64,000 nt of DNA. Source: Phascolomyces articulosus (lineage: Eukaryota; Mucoromycota; Mucoromycetes; Mucorales; Lichtheimiaceae). Made by a program: the position numbers and the translations under genes. Positions 48,886-61,109 of the stretch are shown one piece after another. The stretch covers positions 124,001-188,000 of the forward strand of contig JAIXMP010000016.1 of the NCBI GenBank assembly GCA_025677815.1. The letters run 5' to 3'. The notes beneath the pieces are model-generated. The model had not been told where the DNA came from. It worked only from the letters and a program-made list of their open reading frames with translations, and made no database searches. Numbering within the stretch: position 1 is the first letter of the stretch; each line of letters starts with the position of its first letter.

Positions 48886-49518
48886 TTTTGCTCTTGTTAT
48901 AAAAACAAATAGGTTGTAGTTATATAAGTCTTTTGTTTTTTAAATCCATCACCAGGGAAAGTTGGGTCTTCCTTTATATACTAAACAAAAAAAAATCCAA
49001 AATTCACAGCCAAACCCAATTATTGGTATATATCGGATTGACACCGTCTCTTCTTCCGTTAGCACTGACAGTTTTAATTATAGTATATATAGATCATAGT
49101 ATGTATAGATTATAGTATATATAGACTGAACAAATAAAAGGAGTATAAAATGGTGTTGTCGCGACGATGGATCAAGTTTATGTGCAAAAAAAAAGTGAGA
49201 TGTGATATTTTTATTTTGAAAAAATATATGCAAAAATAAAGGTTCTTGAAATTTAAACTATAGCAGTGAAAGGATATATGTTGTAAGAATGTAAAATAGA
49301 ATCGCAAAATCAACGAAATTGTTGTTGTATAATATGTGTGTGTTTGTGCAAAAGAGAAAATGTTTTAAACAGAAATGGTTGCGAGGAAATGTTTTGTGTG
49401 AGAGTGAGTGTTTGTGCGATATATAATAATGATTTTTTAAGGAGAAGAGTAGGGGTAAGATTATTTTGAGAGAGGATTTTGATACGTGATAATGAGATAT
49501 TTATGTAAAATATGATAT
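48886..49518. other. 3' flank of the malic-enzyme gene
   Basis: A/T-rich; direct TATAGTATATATAGA-type repeats at 49079-49127. No supported gene. Confidence 0.45.
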
Positions 49519-52361
49519 TTAAGCGCCATTCTTGGCAGCTGGGACAGCAAAGACATCTTCGTGGTTAGGATCCCACATACGAGCAGTGACAAAGTCTAAT
49601 AAATCCTTGTCAAGATTGCTACTTGACTTGGCCAAATCGAGCAATGTAGCATCTTGTACCAAGTTTTCACGAAGAGCTTGCTTACAGACAGCAACAGCAA
49701 CTTCAGCAGAAACACCACGGATACGAGCCAAAGAGGGGTACAAATCACCTTGTGCGATTTCTTCTGGCAAGAGGGAACTAGAAAGACCCTTGGCGGCTTC
49801 ATAGACCATTTTATCCGAAACATGTCGGGCCTTGGCAGCAATAGCACCTAAACCGAGGCCAGGGAAAATATACATGTTGTTACCTTGACCGGCATACTTG
49901 AGTTCACCGGATGCAAGCTTGAAGGGAGGGAAAGCAGTGCCAGAGGCAAAGAGAACGTTTTCGTTGGTGTATTGCATAGCTTGTTCAAATGTACATTCAG
50001 CATTGGTCATGGGGTTAGACAATGGGAAAATGATGGGCAACTTGTTGATAGTGGCCATCTTTTCAACAGCTTCCTTGGTGAAAGCTTGATGTTGAGCAGA
50101 AAGACCAATCAAAGCGGTAGGTTTGACGTAATCAATCACATCGGGCAACGATTTGAATTGAGCACCTTCATTATCAGATCGAGCAAAGTAAACCTTGTGT
50201 TGTGCAAGCTTATCACCACGATCTTGAGTAATCAAACCCTTACTATCAACAAGGTAGAAGACACGCTTGGCTTCTTCTTCAGTGAAGCCATGTTCATTCA
50301 TGAAATAAGCAAGAATGTTCTTGGCGACACCGATAGCAGAAGAACCGGCACCAAAGAAGACAATACGATGATCCTTGGGGTTGACACCGGTCTTTTCTTG
50401 AGCAACACGAACAGCATTCATGAAGCCAGACAAGATGACGGAACCGGTACCTTGGATATCATCGTTAAAGCAGAAGGTCTTGTTTTGGTACTTTTCAAGC
50501 AAACCAAAAGCCTAAAGTCATTATAATGATTTTCAGTTAATATAAATATATCAATCCAATATGAAATCCTATGCTTCCAATGACACTACTTTTTTAGAGA
50601 CCATCACCAATTTCCTTTTCCCATTTGATTAATAATTCTACTTACGTGTTCAGATGAGAAATCTTCAAATTGAACAAGAATATCAGGATAGACCTCATAT
50701 AAACCTTCCATCACCTTATCCATAGCTTCATAGAACTAGATAATACCACAATGAATTCATTACTGTTAGTTTTCATGTAAAGCACAACCAAAAAAAAAGT
50801 AGTAGCATAAATTTGATGTGCCGGTTCCCATCATCCCCCATATCCACCTTTGGGGGATTGGGGAGGGGAAAAAATAAAGAAGAAAGAGGGGGGGATTGAA
50901 ATGTTGTTGTTGAGAAGTGGGGATGGGGGTGGGGGATTAAATATGGGGCGTAAATAATAATAAAAAATTACCTCAGGATCGGCAGGACGCTTTTGCTTCA
51001 AACCAAGATACAATGGATCATTCAAATAACGTTCAGTGTTGGTACCAAAGTCAAGAACAATAGGCAAAGTCTTGCGAGGATCGATACCAGCAGCACCAGA
51101 GTAAAGTTGAAGCTTACCAATTGGGATACCAATACCACCTACACCAAGATCTCCAAGACCGAGAATACGGGAACCATCGGTAATAACAGTGATATCGGGA
51201 GCACCATCAGCATTTTGTCTATAATTACGGAGGATATCCTTGATATTTGGCAAATCGTTGATGTTGAGGTATAAACCATCGGGGGCACCTATAACAAGTA
51301 ATCCAACCGTGGAGTGAACGGAAGAGTAATGATGGGGGGTGAATAATCAAGTTAGAAATAAAGTTCAGGAAAAAGGTATAATTTTTGAAACTGGCGGAAT
51401 CACAAAACTAGCCACACACAGACACTTATTTTTGCCCTTCACTTTTCTCCTATCTATAATAATCCTATATCCCACTTATTACAAGTTTGAACTTACCAGG
51501 TGGACCCAAGAATGGATAGATATTAGAATATTCAACACAAGCTTCACCGACAGTTGGGGTGTAAATAATGGGGGCAACTTCCTGTAGTTTTTAAGGAGAG
51601 AATGGTGTTATTAGTATTATTAGTATTAGTATTATTATTTATTGTTATTATAGAAAATGAAAAATTAAAAAAAAAGTGGGGTGCCTTTGAAGTTGATAAA
51701 AAAAATAATCACCCAAAAATAAAAATATAATTACTTACAGATAATTCGTCACAGACAAGCTTGTAAAATAATCTGGTATTGCTATTACGAAGTTGAGCCA
51801 TAAAGATGTACTTATCCAAAGTAGTGCTCTTGGATCTCAATTGCTTCAAAGCACGTTCCTTTTGTAAATCGAGGGATTCGACGGCAACAGGGCTGTAACC
51901 ACGAAGACCAAGGTGAGCACGAACTTCTGTTGAGAGACCGGTACCTATTTGATGAAAAGTGAATTAAGAATAACGATGTAAGTTTCAAAAATATAAAAAC
52001 ATAATCCAAAAGAGTAGAGTTGATGTCTACGTAAAGAAGATGACCAACACTATTTTCCTTTCGTTTTTGATCTGACATAAGATGATATCAAATGACAAAT
52101 AGAATAAATTGAATAAGATGATAAAGATAAGGTACCTTGGTTGTAGTAAGGGGAGATAGCAAATTGGTTTGATTGCTTAAGGGCCTTAGTGGCACCATTA
52201 GATGGAATAAAAGTAGTTTGTTCTTGTTCGATGACAGGCATGGCAGCAGTAGAGTTAAAGCGATAACGAAGAAAACGGAAACCAGAAGTGAGATGACGGG
52301 TTTTTAAAGGATTTGGAACCTTCCCACGCGTTAAAGCAGCAACGGAAGATAGTGGCATCAT
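49519..52361 (-). CDS. Malic enzyme (malate to pyruvate, oxidative decarboxylation), probably mitochondrial
   Basis: Six exons, 52361-52136, 51944-51739, 51581-51497, 51288-50972, 50735-50646 and 50511-49519, encode 638 residues. Family signatures: YTPTVGEACVEYS near the substrate site, ITDGSRILGLGDLGVGG and IPIGKLQLYSGAAGIDP, the metal-binding region QFEDFSSEHAFGLLEKY, the signature CFNDDIQGTGSV, and the nucleotide-binding FFGAGSSAIGVAKNI. The C-terminal half contains FPLSNPMTNAECT and the typical FPGLGLGA. In oleaginous moulds NADP-dependent malic enzyme supplies NADPH for lipid synthesis; cofactor preference cannot be read with certainty here. The first 40 residues are rich in Arg and lack acidic residues (GFRFLRYRFNSTAA), a mitochondrial-type leader. 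A second Met (residue 41, base 52241) starts a leaderless form that could be cytosolic. Confidence 0.95.
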
Positions 52362-52661
52362 TGTATACAATTACGTAGTAAGAAAATGAAAAAAATCGGT
52401 GTTGAAGTATTTAAGTAAGACAGGAAACAAATGATACCACGAAAATCTTCATGTGCTTTATAGCATCCAAGTTGCATAGTATGACTCTAACAAATGAAAT
52501 TTGAGCAAACACTTCGACTCATTTGATCTGGACAAGTCGATTTGAAACTCCTTCAAGCGGGACATGTGCATTCAAACACCCTTCACGCGCGCCCGCATGG
52601 TAATCAAACATGACTCAGATAAAATATCTTGATATTTTTATTATTTATTACTATTGATTTT
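52362..52661. other. Upstream of malic enzyme, 300 bp
   Basis: Lies between two minus-strand genes; the section near 52545-52605 is less A/T-rich (CACGCGCGCCCGC) and may be promoter sequence. Confidence 0.45.
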
Positions 52662-53405
52662 CTATTGCAATAAACCTTGTCGTAACCACTCAAATGTTAC
52701 AAGTGCACTTTGAAACCTAATCTTCATTTTATTTTGATGATTGTTATTGTTATGATTATTATTATGATGAGGATGATTACGTTGACATTGATTACAAAAT
52801 AACATATCACCCCACCGTTGTTGATCATGATGTTGTTCCTGCGACTCTTCCTGCGACTGTATAATACTAAACTGTATGTATCCTTCATCACCACATGCAC
52901 CTAATTGTTGTCGATAGATGCCTGGACTCCAAAGGATGGAGATATTGTGCGTCTGATCCTCAGCTGTGGGAGGATATGGCCATTGTGCACAGATAAGCTT
53001 TAATGATGAAGGTAGATCGTGTGTATTCATGACAGAATGAACACTATTACTATTACTGGTAATACCTTCATCCGCGGCAGGAGGCTCAAAGCGTAATAAA
53101 CCTGCTTGTGTATCATATCCAATACATCGTAGCCTGCCGATCGCTTCAAACTTTCGATCACCATGGCAAAGAGCCGCCATGTATCCCGCGGGCGTATAAA
53201 ACGCCAGTTCCCATGCTTCTGCTTTGGCACGGGTCTGTATTGCATAACTACAATAGTCCAAGAAATTCCGATCTCCTGATGCTTGTCGTAATAATCTACC
53301 CAAGTCTATCAACCGAACAAACGAAAATACCGATAAGATGATATCAAATGGCCAATGATGTTGTTCTTGTTCCTGAGCTAATATTATCTTTTGTATTTCT
53401 CGCAT
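52662..53405 (-). CDS. F-box-like protein, uncharacterised
   Basis: A single-exon gene of 247 codons starts at ATG 53405. Residues about 18-40 (WPFDIILSVFSFVRLIDLGRLLR) resemble the F-box, which binds Skp1 in SCF ubiquitin ligases: the usual LP-x-EIL-x-IF pattern is here W-P-F-DIILSVFSF. The middle part is globular (CSYAIQTRAKAEAWELAFYTPAGYM and similar). Near the C-terminus a MLFCNQCQRNHPHH segment with an Asn/His run precedes a final helix. No LRR or WD repeats are visible. If functional it would select a target for degradation; that is inference. Confidence 0.75.
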   Translation of the reverse strand: MREIQKIILAQEQEQHHWPFDIILSVFSFVRLIDLGRLLRQASGDRNFLDYCSYAIQTRAKAEAWELAFYTPAGYMAALCHGDRKFEAIGRLRCIGYDTQAGLLRFEPPAADEGITSNSNSVHSVMNTHDLPSSLKLICAQWPYPPTAEDQTHNISILWSPGIYRQQLGACGDEGYIQFSIIQSQEESQEQHHDQQRWGDMLFCNQCQRNHPHHNNNHNNNNHQNKMKIRFQSALVTFEWLRQGLLQ

Positions 53406-56400
53406 TTAAAATATAGAAATAATAAAATAGTATATCGGTGGGAAAAGAAAAAAGGTAATATATAATAAACTTTAATAAGGTAAAAGGAAAGTAGATGTAA
53501 AACACAAAAGAAAGACAGAGAAACACTCAATTTTGATAATGATGAAAAAATGAACAATTCCCATCCAATTTTTTTTATTAATAAACCCTTGAGTTTCCAT
53601 ATGATATCAGTTGACGAATTTATGCATACCCTTCAACCTTTTTTTCATCATCATCATCATCATCGTCATCATCATAATTCTACTTTTTACGATAGTACAT
53701 CATTCCTTTGTCATATTGCCAAAATGAATGATGAAGATGATATGTGTGGTTGATCCCCCTTTTTTCGATTCCTCCCCCAAATTTGATGAATCAATAAATG
53801 CGAACAGGTAGTGCCAAGAGAGTAAAAAAAAAAACCCCAGATTTCATCACCACGGACCAAGTAAGCAATGGTGTAACGATGAATCAACTGCTGAGTCAGC
53901 CAATCGCACAACTTCTTTTCAATAATAGAAAAATGATGTGTTATGCCTCAAAACGGAGATATTACTAAAAATCGCTGGGCTAAGATTTCAGATTTTCCAA
54001 TTGGAACACGTGGGTAAAAATCTCATTTGTCTTTTGGGACCATCTTGTTATTATTATTATTATTTTGATTATTATTTACAACTATCATCCACATATTTTA
54101 TATTAAGCTTTCGTATTTACCCTTTCAAACCGCGGATGTCTTTATTAACCTTAAAAATAAATCAAGAAGTTGTAATAAATAGTATACTCTGCTTGTTCTT
54201 GAAATAATAAAATAACCCAAAGAACCGGTTTTTTTCTTAAAAAAAAAAGAAGACTCTTGATGCTTTTGCTTACACATTACATTTTTATCACCTAATTGTG
54301 ATCCAATCAAATTGGTTTATCGTAAAACTTTATCGGTGAAGAACGGAAACAGACTCTTTTTTGTCATGCTTCCGACATTATTTATATACATAATACACTC
54401 AAGGTTATTATTATTCTTATTTTGCCCCACATGTTGAATGGAAAAATGCGCTTTTCTGTTTATAAATCAATCTCTTCTCTGCTGATAAAAATAAAAACTT
54501 ATTATCTTTAAATTCCTCGTTAATTTTCTTCTAAAGGCAATATTCGCGAACTAACATTCCTTATTTATTTTTACTAAATCTCGGACCCTGTCCCTTTTTC
54601 TACTATTCTTCGGATAACATACCGAACAAGTGAATGGGGGAAAGTGATAGATGAAACAAAAAGAAGTAATCTATCTATTATTACCATATACTACAACAAC
54701 ACAATACTACAACTATTTGATGATGATTATACTATTGTAATAATAATATATAACTTTATTATAGAACTACTATATACATATATATATATAACTTCTCTAA
54801 CCTTCCTTTTTTTCCCCCAAAAACTGCAATACCAAACCCCATTTGGTTTCTGCCTTTTACTTTTGGAGTAATTGCCCGATAAAATAAGAGAAGGTGTGCT
54901 GATGGCGTTATTTTCTTTTTTCTTCAGCTACATAAATTATACTCTCCCTTGGTTCCGATATTTCTGGGAAATTGCGGGTAAAACTAGCAAAAATATATCC
55001 CTCTGAGAAATTGTCATTTTAATACCTATATTCTGGCAACCTTTTTTTTTCTATCCACTGCCTTGTTTATACTTCACAAGCCGGTGTGCTCCGTCATCTT
55101 TTAATCATAGCCTCGTTCTTTTTTCTTCTTTAGTCAATGTATTTGATCTTGATATACACTTGTTACGTGTTTTGACACGGTGATAGGTTGTCAATAATAG
55201 TTAATGCTTACAATTGAAGCACAAGTATGAAAATAAAATACTCCCTTTACTATAAGAAGTAGTGGACGAACCGTATTTTGAACCGAGTTTATAATTTTCT
55301 TACTAATAATAATGATTTGATAGAAATTCATATTCGTTGTTATTCGTGACGTCGCCGATATATTTTAATAGAAGAATCATAGCTTATTATTCAACATATT
55401 ATATCTTTTGGTATTTTTTCCCTCAAAAAGTAAAAAGTACACGTAATATATATCCTACAATTATGCTCTTTTTCCTTATTACACGGTTCCTATTGTGTAT
55501 AGAGACCGATTCAACGGGAAATTCTTTAAGTCGAAAATGAAGCAAACATCACTGTTCATACATCAATCGTGGTTCGAATATTAATTAATAATAATCGTTT
55601 CATTTGGCACCAGATTGAGAAGAAAAATCATGTTATAGTAATTCAATGGGTTCTACAAATAATGCACGATTCGTTGGGTACTCCAACAAATGCAATAAAA
55701 GATAAAGATCATACCACAACTCATCCATTGTTTTGCCGATTCTATTTTTGTAGATATCTATACTTCTAGCTTGTAAAAGAAACGAAGATTATTAATTGTA
55801 TCGCGATTATATAATCACACCCTTTTTTATCGAATGTTAGTATTTCATTTCTAGCAAATAAATATGATAAAGCGTTACAACAGGACTTATTTGATTATAT
55901 AATATTCTTCAAGGGATTTTGTTACTATATATTGCCCGAGTTCCTTTTTCCAGTATGAGGTAATGGTTATGAAATAGATTTGTGTATGCGCGACTTTTTT
56001 TTTATCCAACACGTAAAACAACACCAGTTTTAGTCCATGGAATAGTGTTTACTGAAAATAGCTGAGATATATTCTCTTTGCACAATCACAGTAGCGGTAG
56101 ACAGTAGTTTTTAATGATACTTAGTACGATGCTAGAAAGCTATATTTCTCATGCGTAAGTGGAAGGAAAGTATGAATTATTGAAGAATATAGTAATGAAA
56201 TCACTTGCTATAGCATAATAACACATCTCTTTATTCATCTGTTTTTCTCATTGGTAGAGTGGAGTTCAGTATTTCACACTTGTGTTAAAAAGCCCCTTCA
56301 CAGAATTGAAAGAGTATCATAAGAAATGTAAAAATGTGCTTGTAATATGTATCATATCGCAACAATTCAATTACCAGAGGCAAGAGGCTCGTTCTGTTCT

Positions 56401-57689
56401 CTGATATGCGGGGCAAAAACTTATGCACATTATACCCAATCATGCAAGATGGCAAAAGCTATTTTATATGCCAGCCGTTTACTCAGATAAAAATTAATGC
56501 CATATTCTTTCAGAGCATAAAAAGAACAGCAGCACTATTATGGATAAGCAATATATATATGATACCGTATGTGCTCGCCAAATGGTTAAATAAGATTGAT
56601 TACCTAACCGATCAGCAATGCCAACGACCAATATTAGGTAGTAATGTGTGTCCAAAAAAAACAATTATTATATTACTAAATTTGAGAAATTGATTACCTA
56701 TATTATAGAAATGTTTTTTCGCGTAAAGAGGGTGAAGATGGGCCTCTTAGAACCTGGGTATTAAAATTCGCAATTCAAGAACACTAAAAATATTGTGGTT
56801 TTCTGGCGTCTTAGCATAGTGGATGCTGCTCTTGTATAATATGATATTTGTTAGTATTAATATTGAATTATGAGCTCTTTAGTTTCCACCCTTTTACTAT
56901 GAGCTATTTAAAGATGATGTATTATTTCATAATTTCATTCTGTATTCAATCAGTTCCTTATTATGCTACCCACCGACCACCAATCGTTTAATTTCGTATT
57001 TCACAATAGTAGTTACAATATAGCACCCAAATACCAGCCAAAAGAGTAAATTCTGGATTTTATAGTATACAACTATCCAAATAGAATAAAAGCGTACCAT
57101 GAAATATCATTGAAAAAGTCAATGATTTGATGTAATTATAGTCGCTTGGGAAAGATTTTTGTTCAATAATCATTGTCCCATTTCCAATACAATGACTTTT
57201 GTTTATTATTGCAGAAAATATCGTCACTTCCAAACCCAGTTAAGTAAACATGATAGAATGGTACACGATAGGGCTTTCAAGCAAATCAACTTTTTTTTTA
57301 TTAAAGAATGAACCCAATCTATTTATTCAATCGTAAATGGAACATACTGTGTGGATTGTTTATTAAACCCTTTCCCAAATATCTTCTTAGTTCCAGCATA
57401 TGAACTTTTACTAATGCACATATGAAAACCACAAAAAAAAGGTTCCAATGATGAAGTGGTACATTTTACATACCTGGTAAGCAGAAAAATATTATCGTGT
57501 GTTACAAATAACAAGCCAAGCCAATCGTTTGCCTATGCAGATTTGTTGACGCGCTTGCCTATAAGCATGGCTTTCTGTGATATATGAATAGAAACTGAAC
57601 GATGATGTGCCACTTTTATTTATAACAATTAATCTACGTGTTATAAGGGTTATTTACTTGCTTGTTTCCCTTTCTCTATTGCTTTATAT
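53406..57689. other. Large gene-poor spacer, 4.3 kb
   Basis: No supported gene. A 67-codon frame with a His run (53550-53753) begins 145 bp upstream of the F-box-like gene on the other strand; a 95-codon frame (56406-56693) also exists. Neither has a domain or splice context. Local A/T content is high with few repeats. The final 100 bp before 57690 are the leader of the TPR/F-box gene. Confidence 0.5.
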
Positions 57690-60427
57690 ATGAACTTTTC
57701 ACACCTAGCTTTTTTCTTTACACAATCTCAGCTGCAATGCCATTCTTTTGAACAATATTATGAAAATGCTCAATCAGCATTCACATGTGGCCATCTCCAA
57801 GAAGCTGAAATGAATTTGACTGTTGCTGCGGACACCATTACACATACATTGTCAATGATCCTACTTAATCGTGCTGTTGTTCGTGGTATCCAAGGAAATA
57901 TTGAAACTGGTTTGACAGACGCATATAAAACAATCAACATGAATCCAACTTTACCAGAGGCCTATTTGTGTGCAGGAGCACTACTCAAGTCGGATCAAAA
58001 ACTGACTGACGCTTTACGCTTATATAAAGCTGGTTTAAATAAAATGACTATCAGGACTACTGATACTACGTCTTCTATGAACGGTCATGATAATAGCGAC
58101 ACCCATAAGAAGATTTCGCAGCTTTGTCAAGTAATGAATGATTTGCAATTGGAAATTAACGCCATAAACGCGGGTATTTTCAAAAAACTACCACATGAAA
58201 TATTGTCCAATATTGTTACCTTGTTACCCTACCGCGATAGGCTTACTTGCGCAGCGACTTGTCACACATGGCGAAGTCAACTGTACGACAATCTGACTGG
58301 AACAATGTGGCACGATCTGGAATTTGCCAATAGCATGGATTTAAATTCGCTTGATCTCCAGTTAGCTCATATATCTCATCATACTGACCATATTCGAGAA
58401 GTATACTTGAGCTCACGCTGTGATCCACAAATGTCGCTTCGAGTACTTCAATTTTTAACCACATGCTCTCGTCTTGAAAAACTTGGTACGTAATGGATGA
58501 CTAGACCAACAATAATAATAGTAAACATTCTCGATGATAGTGTATTAAAGAGTATTGGTTAGCATATTAAGCATGTATTATATCATCACGTAAATACGGA
58601 TACTATCATTAATATATAGACATACGAGTGGAAATCAATGATAGTTCTAACATGGATACTATATCTGTGTTTTATCAGGTGCTCAAATGTAACCAAGATA
58701 GTCTCAGGAGAATAACTGTTCGGTCTAATCTTCCATGTGTGGTTGTTGGTATCATCAATTGTTGCCCACTATTAGCTGAACTTGAATTTGACGCAACCAG
58801 TTTTCACAGCATGGTGCCCCAAACACAGGCACAACGTCAGCGTATATTTTGGAATACCTTTTCGCATCTGCAACAGCCACAAGAGGAGGACGGCAACGCT
58901 GATGATTTACAGCAAGAACTCACATATAATGATAAATTAGAAATAATACAACCATCTCCATCGCCAGCATCGTCGTCTCATCCTGGGTTTAATATAACAC
59001 GTCTTGAATTAATGAATGCATACCTTGACACTCTCCCTGATTTTTTTTGGCAGCAGCTTCCTTCTTTACGACATTTTATTGCTCGGATCTCATTTATTAG
59101 CAACCTTCCTAATATAGCCCGTGCGATCCTCCGATATTGTCCCGACATAAAAACATTCGATTTGGGACCAGCGTTAAACAAAGAACGTCGTTCTTTAGAT
59201 ATGGAGCCAACCGACTTTCCACCATTTCCAACAATATCAAATTACTTTTATAACAATAATTATCAACAACAACCAGTATCAGTGCTCAGCAAGATGGATA
59301 AGACTAAAATAGAGAAAGGGTTGGTAAAGTTTAACGTATTAGCTCAAACCATGCGTAGTTTTGGATTTGACGATGAGCTATCGAATCTTGTCTATAATAG
59401 TCGCAAAACGATAGAATCATTTCATATCCGACCCAGAATTATCTATGGCAACGATGAAGTAGAAACTGAGAGGAGTGACGAAGACGACAGCAACGATATC
59501 CCATTAGTATCACCATCCACGGTAACACAACACCTGTACACCTTGACCCATTTACGAGACCTTGGATTTCATGGGCATTTGATTGAGGATTTATTACGGT
59601 TTGGGATTGATATTGGTATCATAGTACGTAACTGTCCTATGCTTGAATCCCTGTCCTTGGATGAAATTAGTATTAGAAATAGTGAAATGTACCAAATTAC
59701 TCTTCATGCCAACAACCTACGTCGATTTCGCCTTGTTCTAGCATCACCGCACGATCATTACACAGTTGACTCCATGAAACATTTTTTAAATCATACTCAA
59801 GCTAAGCTTGAAGATGTTTATTTGGATGGATCGTCCACTTTGGATAACGAAGCATTAAGTATCCTTGGAACAAAGCACCGGTCTCACTTGAAGAGTTTTG
59901 CACTCTTTAATTGCAGAACAGTAACAATTGAAGGATTAAATGCATTTGCTACTGCGGTTGCTACTGGTGGACATCGACAACAATCTAATAGTAATAATAA
60001 CTATGGGAATTCCCATCATCACTGTCATCGTCCAAAATTCAATCACCTTACTCTTTATCATCTTCTCGAAGATATCGGAACAGAACAATGTTTTGACCAA
60101 GTCCTTAAACCGTTGATTGTCACAAACAGGGCCCATGATCCAAACCTTGATGATAATGAAGGACGACTATTGTCATCATCATCGCTACAAAGTTTTAACT
60201 GGATAACGGGACTGCCACCCCCAGAAAATAATGAAACATTGATAAACAGCTTGGAAAATTTTACATCTAATGCTAAGGGTAATTGTGGCACAACAACAGG
60301 AACTGAATTGAAGGTTCGCACTCTTTTTGGTACCAAAGAATATTGGGAATATACCTGTAAACCAGGAAAGAATGTTATTTCCAAATATGTTGAAACTATT
60401 CCACTTTCTAAATTACGACATACTTAA
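57690..60427 (+). CDS. TPR, F-box and leucine-rich repeat protein (SCF substrate adaptor type)
   Basis: Two exons, 57690-58485 and 58620-60427, encode 867 residues. The N-terminal 130 residues form TPR-like helices (EQYYENAQSAFTCGHLQEAE, SMILLNRAVVRGIQGNIETG, EAYLCAGALLKSDQKLTDAL). Residues about 165-205 are an F-box (FKKLPHEILSNIVTLLPYRD followed by RLTCAATCHTWRSQLYD). The rest contains repeated leucine-rich segments (CPLLAELEFDATSF, TRLELMNAYLDTLP, CPMLESLSLDEISIR, HLKSFALFNCRTVTIEGL), as in FBXL proteins. F-box and LRR together indicate a substrate-recognition subunit of an SCF ubiquitin ligase. TPR upstream of F-box resembles the fission-yeast Pof3/budding-yeast Dia2 layout, which acts in genome stability; orthology is inference. 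The first 12 residues are uncertain because an acceptor-like ctcag occurs at 57730. Confidence 0.88.
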
Positions 60428-60623
60428 ATTATTTTTATTAAATATGTATAAGTGTAATGATAGATGATTTGTATATAAATTATTATTATCGGGAATAAAA
60501 CACAGGGTCCTTCTACTTTTGAAAATATGTCTGGATGGTCATCCTGGTGGTGTAGTATTTTTATTCTATATTATAATTATATTTTTCACTTCTATATACT
60601 TTTGATAATGCTTGCTGTTATCT

Positions 60624-60662
<39 letters not shown>

Positions 60663-61109
60663 GTGATAAAACGTATTGGTCTTATGATTCCTAATACATC
60701 TTTTAACCTTATTACTATAGATTAAACCCTAAGTGAGGAAAAATGTTGCCACATTACTCTATTACCTTAGTAATATTAGTTGTTACCAAGGCGATACCTC
60801 AAATTTGGTGTTCTTATGATTTTAATATTTATTTGTTTTACATGTGGAAAAGTAAAATTAGCTGTTTGGGATGAAACAGTTTAAATGTAATTATATCTAA
60901 ACAAGTTGTGTTTTTTATTAACTACTTAGAAACCGGATGGTGTGGCGTGTATCAGGTGCTTTGTTTAGTAATAATGAAAAGAAGATCGCTTGAACTGTTT
61001 TACCGAACTGCAACTGAAATAAATAATAATAAAAAAGCAGTAAAAGGAGGAAGCAACGACCAAGAGTTTGGAAAAAGTGAGCTACTTGTTCCGAATGAAT
61101 CGATTATAA
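60428..61109. other. Intergenic and promoter of the SIP3-like gene
   Basis: Contains a (TA)n tract (60628-60660). A 101-codon frame at 60908-61213 overlaps the start of the SIP3-like gene in another frame and is not supported. Confidence 0.5.
60628..60660. repeat. (TA)n dinucleotide microsatellite
   Basis: About 16 TA units. Similar tracts are at 32579-32606, 37868-37893, 43815-43842 and 45749-45771. Confidence 0.9.

Noticed and set aside
49885..50526. 213-codon plus-strand frame
   Set aside because: It is antisense to the conserved catalytic exon of malic enzyme, whose codon bias creates long reverse open frames.
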